From positions 62,001-126,000 of the forward strand of contig CAJKWK010000001.1 of assembly GCA_905203555.1 (NCBI GenBank): DNA of 64,000 bases, in the 5' to 3' direction. The stretch is from an uncultured Lachnospiraceae bacterium (lineage in GTDB: Bacteria; Bacillota; Clostridia; Lachnospirales; Lachnospiraceae). The position numbers and the translations under genes are program-made. Positions within the stretch are counted from its first letter, which is position 1. Each line of letters opens with the position of its first letter. Shown here piece by piece: positions 41,968-50,051 of this stretch. The notes beneath the pieces were generated by a model that saw only the letters and a program-made list of their open reading frames with translations, made no database searches and had not been told where the DNA came from.

Positions 41968-43197
41968 ATGCATTACGATATACAATTAGAATTTGTAAAC
42001 CGATTATTAAATAATTTTCACATACATACATGTATCATCGACACCACGAGCAAAGAAATACCAGAATTTGATCTCGGTCTGCGTCGCATGATCTATAACG
42101 AAAATGATTACAGCAAACTATTTTCCAATACACCGCCGATCATACAGCCAAATGTAATTTACCGCATTCAGGATGCTTTTTTCTGCAACTATATTTGCAT
42201 CCAGCTTCCGGATCCGCAAAAACCTCCTTGCTATTTGTTTATCGGACCGTATTCCACACGAGAAATTACAAAACAGCTATTACTGCACTTAGCCGAGCAG
42301 CTTACACTTTCCCCGCAGAAATTTGCAGAACTGCAGAAGTTCTATACTTCTTTGATTACACTTTCCAATGAAGATGCTTTGTTTTCTCTGACCACTACCT
42401 TGGGGGAATACTTGTGGGGAGAACTTGAAAATTTCACCGTAGAGACCATCGACAATCGACTTTCAGACAATACGGAACCGATCACCTCAAGATCCGACCT
42501 GCCGGATACAGAAGATGCCTTTTTCACGATGGAGATTCTGGAAAAACGATACGAGGCAGAAAATCTTTTGATCCACGCTGTTTCACAGGGACTGGTACAT
42601 AAGGCAGAAATGGCAATCACGAGCAATTCCTTCCTGACTCTGGAACAACGCGTTCCGGATCCTGTACGAGACATTAAGAATTACTGCATCATTATGAATA
42701 CCCTTCTTCGAAAAGGTGCGGAACAAGGTTCGGTCCATCCTATGCATATCGACAGCCTGTCTTCTCGATTTGCCCGGAAAATCGAACAGCTCACGACTCC
42801 GGAGGGTGGTACAGCGCTGCAAAAGGAAATGATTCATAAATACTGTCTTTTAGTAAAGAATCATTCTATGAAAGGTTTCTCTCTTCTGGTTCAAAAAGTA
42901 GTCACTCGTATCGATTCGGACCTGACCGCCGACTTAAGTTTAAAGACACAGGCGCAATTACTAAATGTAAATGCAAGCTATCTTTCTACTTTATTTAAAA
43001 AGGAAACGGGGATGACTTTGACCGATTATGTAAACAAAAAAAGAATGGATAATGCCGTTTTTCTGCTCAACTCAACCAATATGCAGATCCAAAATATTGC
43101 ACAATACTGCGGCATTCCAGATGTCAATTATTTTACAAAGATTTTCAAAAAATATATTGGAAAAACCCCGAAAGAATATCGGGGAGAGATTTCATAA
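41968..43197 (+). CDS. AraC-family regulator divergent from the glucuronide genes
   Basis: 409-aa regulator. The last ~100 residues are the AraC double helix-turn-helix (LSLKTQAQLLNVNASYLSTLFKKETGMTL, then IQNIAQYCGIPDVNYFTKIFKKYIGKTPKEYRG). The first ~300 residues are a long sensing region without a recognised cupin motif, of the type often seen in Firmicutes regulators of glycoside use. The start is ATG at 41968, with GAGG 6 nt upstream. A GTG four codons earlier is less well placed. It is divergent from the GH2 glucuronidase-symporter genes and probably activates them. Confidence 0.87.
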   Translation: MHYDIQLEFVNRLLNNFHIHTCIIDTTSKEIPEFDLGLRRMIYNENDYSKLFSNTPPIIQPNVIYRIQDAFFCNYICIQLPDPQKPPCYLFIGPYSTREITKQLLLHLAEQLTLSPQKFAELQKFYTSLITLSNEDALFSLTTTLGEYLWGELENFTVETIDNRLSDNTEPITSRSDLPDTEDAFFTMEILEKRYEAENLLIHAVSQGLVHKAEMAITSNSFLTLEQRVPDPVRDIKNYCIIMNTLLRKGAEQGSVHPMHIDSLSSRFARKIEQLTTPEGGTALQKEMIHKYCLLVKNHSMKGFSLLVQKVVTRIDSDLTADLSLKTQAQLLNVNASYLSTLFKKETGMTLTDYVNKKRMDNAVFLLNSTNMQIQNIAQYCGIPDVNYFTKIFKKYIGKTPKEYRGEIS

Positions 43198-43233
43198 AAA
43201 CCGTTTTCTAATCAAATATGACCTCTTACTTTT

Positions 43234-43275
43234 AAAAAGCGGGAATTCGGCATCTTCACCGAATCCCCGCTTTTT
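43234..43275. terminator. Bidirectional terminator between araC and uxaC genes
   Basis: AAAAAGCGGG-ATTCGG pairs with CCGAAT-CCCGCTTTTT around a short loop, with A- and T-runs on both sides. It sits between the convergent genes ending at 43197 and 43319. Confidence 0.88.
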
Positions 43276-43318
43276 CATTTACATTACCTGACAGATATGT
43301 CTGCTATTTTTTCTATTA

Positions 43319-44725
43319 TTACAGATCAAATCCAAAATAACGAACCGCATTATTATAAGAAATTCCTTTGATCATCTTCTCCAAAGTCTTATAATCCGCC
43401 GGATATTCTCCATTTTCTACCCAGCCGCCAATCAGTTCACAGAGAATCCGTCTGAAATATTCGTGTCTGGTATAGGACAGAAAACTTCTGGAATCTGTAA
43501 GCATACCTATAAAGTTTCCGAGAAGACCAAGGCTTGCCAATGAGGTCATCTGTTCCATCATTCCTGTCTTATGGTCATTGAACCACCATGCACTGCCCTG
43601 TTGAATCTTACCGACAGTTTCCGGTCCCTGGAAACATCCGATGATCGTTCCGATTGCTGCATTATCTACCGGATTCAGCGAATACAAAATCGTTTTCGGC
43701 AATTCATCATTCTCTGCAAGTGCATTTAAATATGCTGCCATTTCAGATGAAGGTGCATAGTTATTGATGCAGTCAATTCCCGCATCCGGTCCCAGCTTAC
43801 GGAAAATACTCTGATTGTTATCTCTTTTGACTCCATAATGTAACTGCATTACCCAGTTTTTCTTATGGTACTCTTTTCCAAGCGCTACCATATAAGCAGT
43901 CTTAAACTGCAGCTCTTCCTGGCGAGTTACCATTTCTCCGCTCAGGCGTTTTGCAAAAATCTTTTCAATATCATCCTCACCCGCCGGCTGATACATGACA
44001 TATTCCAGACCATGATCAGATACTGTACAGCCATTCTCCTCGAAGAAATCCATTCGGTTTTTCAATGCTTCGATCAATGTCTTGAAACTCGTAACTTGAA
44101 TTTTACTCACTTCACTTAATTTTTCCAGATATTCCAAATAATCTGCTTTTTCCAGATTCATGGCCTTGTCCGGTCTCCATGCCGGAAGCACCTGTACATC
44201 AAAAGTCGGATCTTCTGCTATTTTTTTATGCCATTCCAGAGAATCTACCGGATCATCTGTTGTACATACCAGCGTTACATTAGACTGTCTGATCAGATTT
44301 CTTGTGGACATTCCATCCTCTGCCAGCTTTGCATTGCACAAATTCCATACTTCCTCTGCTGTTTCTCCATTCAAATATCCTTCATAACCAAAATAACGTT
44401 TTAATTCCAGGTGACTCCAATGATACAATGGGTTTCCAATTGCCATCTCTAAAGTCTCCGCCCATTTCTGAAACTTTTCGCGATCCGATGCATCTCCTGT
44501 TATATACTTTTCTTCTACCCCATTTGAGCGCATCTGGCGCCACTTATAATGGTCTCCGCCCAGCCATACCTGTGTAATATTTTCAAATTTTCGATCCTCG
44601 TAAATCTCCTGCGGATTCAAATGGCAGTGATAATCCAGAATCGGCATCACCTCTGCATACTCATGATACAATTTCTGTGCGGTTGCTGTTGACAACAAAA
44701 AATCCTCATTCATAAACTGTTTCAT
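43319..44725 (-). CDS. uxaC: Uronate isomerase (glucuronate/galacturonate isomerase)
   Basis: 468-aa isomerase converting glucuronate to fructuronate and galacturonate to tagaturonate, the shared entry step for both uronate routes here. Landmarks are MPILDYHCHLNPQEIYEDRKFENITQVWLGGDHYKWR near the start (metal-binding His pair), TTDDPVDSLEWH, VMQLHYGVKRDNN and GMLTDSRSFLSYTRHEYFRRILC near the end. The start is ATG at 44725, 7 nt after GGAGG. The open frame reaches 44764 but overlaps the promoter. It has its own promoter and lies downstream of kdgK. Confidence 0.95.
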   Translation of the reverse strand: MKQFMNEDFLLSTATAQKLYHEYAEVMPILDYHCHLNPQEIYEDRKFENITQVWLGGDHYKWRQMRSNGVEEKYITGDASDREKFQKWAETLEMAIGNPLYHWSHLELKRYFGYEGYLNGETAEEVWNLCNAKLAEDGMSTRNLIRQSNVTLVCTTDDPVDSLEWHKKIAEDPTFDVQVLPAWRPDKAMNLEKADYLEYLEKLSEVSKIQVTSFKTLIEALKNRMDFFEENGCTVSDHGLEYVMYQPAGEDDIEKIFAKRLSGEMVTRQEELQFKTAYMVALGKEYHKKNWVMQLHYGVKRDNNQSIFRKLGPDAGIDCINNYAPSSEMAAYLNALAENDELPKTILYSLNPVDNAAIGTIIGCFQGPETVGKIQQGSAWWFNDHKTGMMEQMTSLASLGLLGNFIGMLTDSRSFLSYTRHEYFRRILCELIGGWVENGEYPADYKTLEKMIKGISYNNAVRYFGFDL

Positions 44726-44752
44726 CGTCTTACCTCCATTTCTCATATTTTT

Positions 44753-44781
44753 ATTATACAACAATCAATTTTTCGATTCAA
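44753..44781 (-). promoter_or_regulatory. Promoter of uxaC
   Basis: TTGAAT (44776-44781), a 17-nt spacer and TATAAT (44753-44758) on the minus strand, 28 nt upstream of the uxaC start codon. No KdgR-type palindrome is visible here. Confidence 0.75.
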
Positions 44782-44819
44782 TAATGGATTCTCCCATAAA
44801 TACCTCTTAACAGAAATAT

Positions 44820-44843
44820 AGCTGCCACTTTCGTGGCAGCCGG
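44820..44843 (-). terminator. Stem-loop after kdgK, probable weak terminator
   Basis: GCTGCCAC and GTGGCAGC form an 8-bp stem with a TTTC loop (44821-44840), 30 nt past the kdgK stop. The T-run on the minus strand is poor (TATATTTCTG), so some readthrough into uxaC is likely. Confidence 0.55.
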
Positions 44844-44872
44844 ATTTCAGCATAGCAAATAGGGATTATTTA

Positions 44873-45898
44873 TTATCTCTGGACACGTCCGGAAGCATCG
44901 CCACCAGCAAGTTTTGCAACTTCGTCCATAGAGACCATGTTAAAGTCACCCTCGATGGAGTGTTTCAGACAAGATGCTGCAACTGCAAATTCAATTGTTG
45001 CCTGTGCATCATATCCGTTCAATGTTGCTGCAATCAGTCCGCCTCCGAAGCTGTCTCCGCCACCAACGCGGTCTACGATATGCATCTTATATTTTTTACT
45101 AAAGTAATAGTCTGTTCCGTCAAATAACATTGCAGACCAGAGATTGTCATTTGCAGAAAGTGATTCACGCAATGTAATAGCCACTTTCTCGAATCCAAAA
45201 CGGTCAGCAAGCTGTTTTGCAACATCCTTGTAACCTTCGTGATTTACCTCACCTGCATATACATCTGTATTAGCGGCTTTGATACCGAATACATCAGAGG
45301 CATCCTCTTCGTTTGCAATACAAACATCAACATATTTGCAAAGCTCACCCATAACCTGACCTGCTTTTTCTTTGCTCCAAAGTTTATTTCTGTAGTTCAA
45401 GTCACAGGAAATCTTAACTCCGGCTTCTTTAGCTGCTTTACAAGCCTCCAGACAGATTGCTGCTACATTGTCGTTCAATGCCGGTGTAATTCCTGTAAAG
45501 TGGAACCATTCTGCTCCATCAAAAATTTCTTTCCAGTTAAAGTCTTCCGGTGAAGCTGTATAGATAGAAGAACCAGCTCTGTCGTAAATAACCTTAGATG
45601 GTCTCTGAGATGCACCTTTCTCTAAGAAATAAATTCCAACTCTGTCTCCGCCACGTGCGATATAAGAAGTATCAACACCATATTTTCTCAAAGAATTAAC
45701 TGCTGCCTGGCCAATCTCATGCTTTGGAAGTTTTGTAACGAACTTTGCATCGAATCCATAGTTTGCAAGAGAAACTGCAACGTTTGCTTCTCCTCCGCCA
45801 TATGTTGCTCCAAATGTATCAGCCTGCACGAAACGATAATATCCTTCCGGCGCTAGTCTTAACATGATTTCTCCAAATGTAATAACTTTTTTACTCAT
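44873..45898 (-). CDS. kdgK: 2-keto-3-deoxygluconate kinase
   Basis: 341-aa PfkB-family kinase that phosphorylates 2-keto-3-deoxygluconate (KDG), the product of both UxaA and UxuA, to KDPG. Features are TFGEIMLRLAPEG at the N-terminus, GGGEANVAVSLANYG (sugar-binding), SCDLNYRNKLWS, and the ATP/catalytic motif DRVGGGDSFGGGLIA. In this last motif the family usually has GAGD; here it reads GGGD, with the catalytic Asp kept. It lies 66 nt downstream of eda in the same transcript. Start ATG at 45898 follows AAGAGG. Confidence 0.92.
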   Translation of the reverse strand: MSKKVITFGEIMLRLAPEGYYRFVQADTFGATYGGGEANVAVSLANYGFDAKFVTKLPKHEIGQAAVNSLRKYGVDTSYIARGGDRVGIYFLEKGASQRPSKVIYDRAGSSIYTASPEDFNWKEIFDGAEWFHFTGITPALNDNVAAICLEACKAAKEAGVKISCDLNYRNKLWSKEKAGQVMGELCKYVDVCIANEEDASDVFGIKAANTDVYAGEVNHEGYKDVAKQLADRFGFEKVAITLRESLSANDNLWSAMLFDGTDYYFSKKYKMHIVDRVGGGDSFGGGLIAATLNGYDAQATIEFAVAASCLKHSIEGDFNMVSMDEVAKLAGGDASGRVQR

Positions 45899-45964
45899 AA
45901 TATGCCTCTTTCTTCTATTAATATAATCTCTGACTTTTCTTAATTTTATACGTCTCTATTTCCT

Positions 45965-46606
45965 TTATTTATTTCTGATGTCTGCTACAAGCTGAACCGC
46001 TTCTTTTACAAGTTCTTTAATTTCATCAAATTTTCCTTCAGCTACCAGACTTCCTTTTACCATCCAGCTTCCACCGCATGCTACAATCTTATCACAGGAC
46101 AGATAGCTTTCCAGGTTGTTTGCATTCACCCCGCCTGTCGGCATAAACTTCACGCCAACATATGGTGCAGCCAGTGCTTTAATTGTAGAAACTCCGCCAA
46201 ACTGTTCTGCCGGGAAGAACTTTACAACCTTCAGTCCTCTCTTAACTGCCTGTGCAACTTCAGACGGTGTAATACATCCTGGATATACCGGAATGTCTTT
46301 ACTCAGACAGTAATCTACGATTTCAGGATCAAATCCTGGACTTACGATAAATTTTGCTCCTGCTGCAACTGCACGATCTACCTGATCAATCGTCAATACT
46401 GTTCCAGCTCCAACAAACATCTCCGGATATTCTGTTGTCATGATACGAATGGATTCTTCTGCTGCTTCTGTACGGAACGTAACTTCTGCGCATGGAAGTC
46501 CGCCTTCACACAAAGCCTTTGCCAACGGTGCTGCATCTTTTGCATCATTCAAAACAACTACCGGTACTACGCCCATTTTCTGAATAGTCTCTGATACATT
46601 ACTCAT
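45965..46606 (-). CDS. eda: KDPG/KHG aldolase
   Basis: 213-aa class I aldolase cleaving 2-keto-3-deoxy-6-phosphogluconate into pyruvate and glyceraldehyde-3-phosphate, the last step of uronate breakdown. Motifs are GLPCAEVTFRTEAAEESI, FVGAGTVLTIDQVDRAVAAGAKFIVSPGFD, and KFFPAEQFGGVSTIKALAAPYVGVKFMPTGGVN, the latter with the Schiff-base Lys in VKFFPAE. Length is normal. It heads the eda-kdgK operon, under a promoter with a KdgR-type palindrome directly downstream. Confidence 0.95.
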   Translation of the reverse strand: MSNVSETIQKMGVVPVVVLNDAKDAAPLAKALCEGGLPCAEVTFRTEAAEESIRIMTTEYPEMFVGAGTVLTIDQVDRAVAAGAKFIVSPGFDPEIVDYCLSKDIPVYPGCITPSEVAQAVKRGLKVVKFFPAEQFGGVSTIKALAAPYVGVKFMPTGGVNANNLESYLSCDKIVACGGSWMVKGSLVAEGKFDEIKELVKEAVQLVADIRNK

Positions 46607-46641
46607 CTTTTCATTCTCCTTATCTGCTTGCTCTTTTCTGT

Positions 46642-46674
46642 TTCACATTGTGGAACACAATTTCATATTGTGAA
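46642..46674. promoter_or_regulatory. KdgR-type operator in the eda-kdgK promoter
   Basis: An imperfect 33-bp palindrome from TTCACA to TGTGAA with core TGGAACACAATTTCA. It resembles the operators at 47160-47190 and 47294-47310. It lies just downstream of the -10 box, a position suited to repression. Confidence 0.7.
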
Positions 46675-46687
46675 CCTCTTGTTTTTT

Positions 46688-46715
46688 ATTATACTCATTA
46701 TTATATCCTTGTCAA
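46688..46715 (-). promoter_or_regulatory. Promoter of the eda-kdgK operon
   Basis: TTGACA (46710-46715), a 16-nt spacer and TATAAT (46688-46693) on the minus strand. It has the same boxes and spacer as the VOC promoter at 47203-47230. Confidence 0.82.
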
Positions 46716-46751
46716 CACATTTCAACCTTTTTTATAGATATTTTACAGAAT

Positions 46752-47114
46752 TTATTTTTGTACCAAATGTACTGCAAACCCACCCAGTTCCTCTTTCATA
46801 TAAATAGCGATCATTTTATCATTCTTATACTTTGCTGTCTCCGGATCAAATGCAACTCCTTTGGATTCCAAATATTTTACAGCACCTTCTATATCCGTTG
46901 TTCCAATAGCGATATGACCGTTCTTTCCAAGGTATGGTGTCTTCATCACTTCTACTCCCGTACCGGCAAATACGGAACTGTTTCCTACCTTTTTCGGAAA
47001 TCCAAAAAGCAGTTCGAACTGCTCTGCTACCTTAACTGCCTCCTCTTCATTTTCACAGTTTACTCCCACATGACGTACTTCAAATCCAAATTCATTTTTT
47101 AACGCTTCACTCAT
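46752..47114 (-). CDS. VOC-family (glyoxalase-like) protein of the uronate regulon
   Basis: 120-aa single-domain vicinal oxygen chelate protein. The start (FGFEVRHVGVNCENEEEAVKVAEQFELLFGF), GTGVEVMKTPYLGKNGHIAIGTTDIEGAVKYLESKG and the ending GGFAVHLVQ follow the VOC fold with possible metal ligands His16 and His67. Its reaction is unknown. It precedes eda-kdgK and has its own promoter with a KdgR-type operator, so it is almost certainly part of uronate metabolism. It may help handle a keto-deoxy sugar intermediate. Start ATG at 47114 follows AAGGAGA. Confidence 0.82.
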   Translation of the reverse strand: MSEALKNEFGFEVRHVGVNCENEEEAVKVAEQFELLFGFPKKVGNSSVFAGTGVEVMKTPYLGKNGHIAIGTTDIEGAVKYLESKGVAFDPETAKYKNDKMIAIYMKEELGGFAVHLVQK

Positions 47115-47159
47115 TTTAATCTCTCCTTTTCAATTTTTCTTTTAATTTCGTTATTTGTT

Positions 47160-47190
47160 CCATATTATGAAACTCAGTTTCATATTATGG
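47160..47190. promoter_or_regulatory. KdgR-type operator in the VOC promoter
   Basis: A 31-bp near-perfect palindrome: ATGAAAC-TCA-GTTTCAT in the centre, extended to CCAT and ATGG at the ends. It lies directly downstream of the -10 box. Confidence 0.78.
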
Positions 47191-47202
47191 TCTTTTCTCT
47201 TT

Positions 47203-47230
47203 ATTATACTCCAGACATATCATCTGTCAA
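47203..47230 (-). promoter_or_regulatory. Promoter of the VOC gene
   Basis: TTGACA (47225-47230), a 16-nt spacer and TATAAT (47203-47208) on the minus strand. Confidence 0.82.
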
Positions 47231-47248
47231 TCAAATTTCAATTAAAAA

Positions 47249-47277
47249 TTGCTATTTCAAAAGAAGCATGATACAAT
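47249..47277 (+). promoter_or_regulatory. Promoter of the kdgR-like gene
   Basis: TTGCTA (47249-47254), a 17-nt spacer and TACAAT (47272-47277) on the plus strand. An operator lies 16 nt downstream. Confidence 0.65.
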
Positions 47278-47293
47278 ACGACATAGCCAAGCA

Positions 47294-47310
47294 GTTTCAT
47301 ATCATGAAAC
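47294..47310. promoter_or_regulatory. KdgR-type operator, autoregulatory
   Basis: GTTTCATATCATGAAAC, a palindrome with 7-bp arms, just downstream of the regulator's own -10 box. The half-site ATGAAAC is the same as at 47160-47190. Confidence 0.78.
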
Positions 47311-47388
47311 GCCATTTTATTATATGATATCGCATAAATTACGATTGCAATTATTATAGATTACATCGGATAGACAGGAGGTTTCCCT

Positions 47389-48168
47389 ATGGAACAGCAA
47401 CAGGAATTGCAAAAAAATCCAATTCAAGTTTCCGAGCGTATTTTCAATACCATCGAATGCCTTGCTCAAAATGGAGCAATGGGCCTTCAGGAGTTGAGCG
47501 CTGAACTGAATCTGAATAAAAGTACCGTACACCGTATTTTAAATTCTCTGATCTGTATGGATTATGTACGTCAGGATCCAGAGACCTCTAAATACAGTCT
47601 GAGCTTTAAGATCTGCGGACTTTCCAATCAGATTCTTGCAAAAAACAACATGATCGACATTGCCCGGCCTTATATCAAAGCTCTTTCGTCAGCATCCGGC
47701 GAAACCGTACACCTGGTACAAATTGACGGAATCAATGCAACCTATATAGATAAGGTAGAAGCCTCTCAAAATTCCATCCGTATGATTTCCATGGTTGGCA
47801 AGAGCATCCCGCTATACTGTTCCGGTGTAGGAAAAGCAATGCTTGCGGATATGCCGGATGAAAAGATTGAATCTATCTGGAAACGCAGTTCCATTTGTCC
47901 GCTCACCGAATACACTGTTACCAAATATATAGATTTTATAAAACTAATAGAGGAAACCCGTAAAAACGGTTTTGCAATGGATAACGAAGAGAATGAACTC
48001 GGAGTCCGGTGTATTGCAGTTTCTCTTAAAGGTTATAACGGAAAATCCACCTATGCGATCAGTATATCTGCTCCCAAAGACAGAATGAATGACAAGCGGA
48101 TCCTGGAATTAAAAGAAATGATTTTAAAAACAAAAAAACAGATTGAAAATGAAGTTGGAAATTATTGA
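47389..48168 (+). CDS. kdgR: IclR-family regulator, KdgR-like, of uronate catabolism
   Basis: 259-aa regulator with an N-terminal winged helix-turn-helix (residues ~13-75: SERIFNTIECLAQNGAMGLQELSAELNLNKSTVHRILNSL) and the C-terminal IclR effector domain (GETVHLVQIDGINATYIDKVEA, GKAMLADMPDEKI, ELGVRCIAVSL). In enterobacteria KdgR binds KDG and represses uronate and pectin genes through TGAAAC-type palindromes. Matching palindromes occur at its own promoter and at the VOC and eda promoters here. Start ATG at 47389 follows AGGAGG. Confidence 0.92.
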   Translation: MEQQQELQKNPIQVSERIFNTIECLAQNGAMGLQELSAELNLNKSTVHRILNSLICMDYVRQDPETSKYSLSFKICGLSNQILAKNNMIDIARPYIKALSSASGETVHLVQIDGINATYIDKVEASQNSIRMISMVGKSIPLYCSGVGKAMLADMPDEKIESIWKRSSICPLTEYTVTKYIDFIKLIEETRKNGFAMDNEENELGVRCIAVSLKGYNGKSTYAISISAPKDRMNDKRILELKEMILKTKKQIENEVGNY

Positions 48169-48193
48169 CACTTCTTTATCACTGTGCTATGAT
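48165..48193 (+). promoter_or_regulatory. Promoter of the glycine riboswitch-symporter unit
   Basis: TTGACA (48165-48170, overlapping the kdgR stop codon), a 17-nt spacer and TATGAT (48188-48193). Confidence 0.78.
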
Positions 48194-48199
48194 AAACAA

Positions 48200-48335
48200 C
48201 AGATTCGTTGAAACCTCTTGAATCTGTAAAACAGAAACTGGAGGTGGAGAATACTCTGGAAAAACTCATGTATGAGTACCGAAGGTGTAAGATCCTATTT
48301 GGATTGAATCTCTCAGGTAAAGGAGACAGAGTGAT
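48200..48335 (+). promoter_or_regulatory. Glycine riboswitch (single aptamer with 5' accessory helix)
   Basis: The region has the conserved glycine aptamer core: ACCGAAGG at 48278-48285 and CTCTCAGGTAAAGGAGACAG at 48310-48329. The closing helix P1 is formed by ACTCTG (48252-48257) and CAGAGT (48327-48332). Upstream, CAGATTC pairs with GAATCTG (48200-48226) and may be the remnant helix of a lost first aptamer. The 5'-remnant type is typically found ahead of transporters. A terminator lies 75 nt downstream, before the symporter. Glycine should control readthrough; whether it turns expression on or off is not readable. Confidence 0.88.
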
Positions 48336-48409
48336 AATATTATATCTATACATATCATTTATTTGATAGATATTTTATCATTTTTCTCAGATTTATATGT
48401 GTTTTTTCA

Positions 48410-48438
48410 GAGCAGCTGCTTTATAGCTGCTCTTTTTT
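48410..48438 (+). terminator. Riboswitch-associated terminator
   Basis: GAGCAGCT and AGCTGCTC form an 8-bp stem with a 7-nt loop, followed by TTTTTT. It lies between the glycine aptamer and the symporter ribosome site, so it is the likely expression platform. A smaller TGATA/TATCA dyad with a T-run sits at 48364-48385. Confidence 0.82.
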
Positions 48439-48467
48439 ATTCATTATTTATCTAAAGGAGAAAAAAA

Positions 48468-49859
48468 ATGTCTGAAACTTTATTACCAATCGTTCAAACC
48501 ATCAACAGTTACCTGTCTGACTACATCCTATTCATTATGTTGATTGCAGTCGGACTCTTTTATTCTTTTAAAACCCGTTTTGTGCAGGTTCGCTGTTTTA
48601 AAGAAGGAATGTCTCGTGTATTCGGAACACTAACCCTCAACGGAAAGAAACACGATTCCGGAATGAGTTCCTTCCAGGCTCTCGCCACTGCAATCGCCGC
48701 TCAGGTAGGAACCGGCAATATCGTCGGTGCTTCCGGCGCGATCCTGACCGGAGGTCCCGGTGCAATTTTCTGGATGTGGATCATTGCTTTCTTCGGTATG
48801 GCAACCATCTATGCCGAGGCAACCTTGGCACAGGAGACACGTATCGTAGAAAAAGACGGACAGATCAAAGGTGGTCCGGTATACTACATTACCACCGCTT
48901 TCAAAGGTCCTTTCGGAAAATTTCTGGCCGGATTCTTCGCAATTGCCATCACGCTGGCGCTGGGATTTTTCGGATGTATGGTACAGTCCAACTCCATAGG
49001 CTCTACCTGTGAAACAGCCTTTGGTATTCCATCCTGGATTGTCGGCATCATCCTCGTCATCATCTGTGGATTTATTTTCCTTGGTGGAATAAAGCGTCTG
49101 GCTTCCGTAACTGAAAAAATTGTTCCGATCATGGCTGCTATCTTCCTTCTGGGCGGTTTAGTCGTTCTGATTGCCCGTTTTAAATATTTACCGGAAACCT
49201 TCGGAATGATCTTCACCTATGCATTCCAGCCACAAGCAATCATCGGCGGTTCCTTTGGTGCTGCGATCAAAACAGCCCTGACGCAAGGTGCAAAACGTGG
49301 TCTGTTCTCCAACGAAGCAGGTATGGGTTCCACCCCACATGCGCATGCACTGGCTCAAGTTAAAACACCGCACGAACAGGGATGTGTTGCTATGGTAGGT
49401 GTCTTTATCGATACATTTATTGTACTGACACTGAATGCACTCGTAGTCATTTCTACTTTGTATACAAAAGACGGGATCCTTGCAAATGGCTACACCGGAC
49501 CGGTTCTGGAGACAATCGGCAAGGCAAATCTCGCACAGACAGCCTTTGGAACTGTCTTTGGAGAAAACTTAGGCGCACAATTTGTTGCGATCACCCTATT
49601 CTTCTTTGCATTTTCCACCATCCTTGGCTGGAACTTGTTTGGAAAAATCAATGTGGCATACTTATTTGGAGAAAAATCCACTAAAATTTATACCGTAATT
49701 GCACTTGCATTTATCTTCCTTGGAACATTAGCATCAAACGATCTCGTATGGGAGCTGTCCGATATGTTCAACAACCTGATGGTCATTCCAAATGCACTTG
49801 CATTACTCGCTCTGGGCGGAATGGTAACCTCCGCTATGAAAAGAGTCAACAAGTTATAA
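48468..49859 (+). CDS. Sodium:alanine/glycine symporter (AGCS family)
   Basis: 463-aa membrane transporter with about 11 helices. AGCS landmarks are FQALATAIAAQVGTGNIVGASGAILTGGPGAIFWMW (substrate/sodium site), YAEATLAQETR, GGPVYYI, and GLFSNEAGMGSTPHAHA. It lies directly behind a glycine riboswitch, so glycine (possibly with alanine) is the expected substrate. Start ATG at 48468 follows AAAGGAG. It sits within the uronate cluster but is regulated separately and ends at a strong terminator, so it is probably not part of that pathway. Confidence 0.94.
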   Translation: MSETLLPIVQTINSYLSDYILFIMLIAVGLFYSFKTRFVQVRCFKEGMSRVFGTLTLNGKKHDSGMSSFQALATAIAAQVGTGNIVGASGAILTGGPGAIFWMWIIAFFGMATIYAEATLAQETRIVEKDGQIKGGPVYYITTAFKGPFGKFLAGFFAIAITLALGFFGCMVQSNSIGSTCETAFGIPSWIVGIILVIICGFIFLGGIKRLASVTEKIVPIMAAIFLLGGLVVLIARFKYLPETFGMIFTYAFQPQAIIGGSFGAAIKTALTQGAKRGLFSNEAGMGSTPHAHALAQVKTPHEQGCVAMVGVFIDTFIVLTLNALVVISTLYTKDGILANGYTGPVLETIGKANLAQTAFGTVFGENLGAQFVAITLFFFAFSTILGWNLFGKINVAYLFGEKSTKIYTVIALAFIFLGTLASNDLVWELSDMFNNLMVIPNALALLALGGMVTSAMKRVNKL

Positions 49860-49867
49860 TCTGACCC

Positions 49868-49920
49868 ATCCCCCTGACTGAGAGAATCCCAAAATCCACT
49901 CTCAGCCAGGGGGATTTTTT
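49868..49920 (+). terminator. Terminator after the AGCS symporter
   Basis: ATCCCCCTG-CTGAGAG pairs with CTCTCAG-CAGGGGGAT, a ~16-bp GC-rich stem followed by a long T-run. Confidence 0.9.
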
Positions 49921-49947
49921 TCTTTTCACTTTTTTAATCCAAAAGGA

Positions 49948-49976
49948 TTGACTAATTTTCCAAAAAGGATTATCTT
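49948..49976 (+). promoter_or_regulatory. Promoter of uxaA-uxaB
   Basis: TTGACT (49948-49953), a 17-nt spacer and TATCTT (49971-49976). AAAAGGATT-type repeats overlap and flank it (near 49941, 49962 and 50001). Confidence 0.7.
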
Positions 49977-49996
49977 AAATGTAAGCACTTACATTT
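49977..49996. promoter_or_regulatory. Operator at the uxaA start of transcription
   Basis: AAATGTAAGCACTTACATTT, a 20-bp perfect palindrome abutting the -10 box, so a bound repressor would block transcription. It does not match the KdgR-type sites. GntR- or LacI-family proteins use sites of this size, but no such gene is in the window. Confidence 0.7.
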
Positions 49997-50051
49997 TTTC
50001 AAAAAGTATTATCCCATTATATCATTCTAAGTAAAGAAAGGAACCTGAATT

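Noticed and set aside
44820..44843. Strong terminator after kdgK
   Set aside because: The stem is good but the T-run on the minus strand is poor, so it is listed only as a weak terminator.
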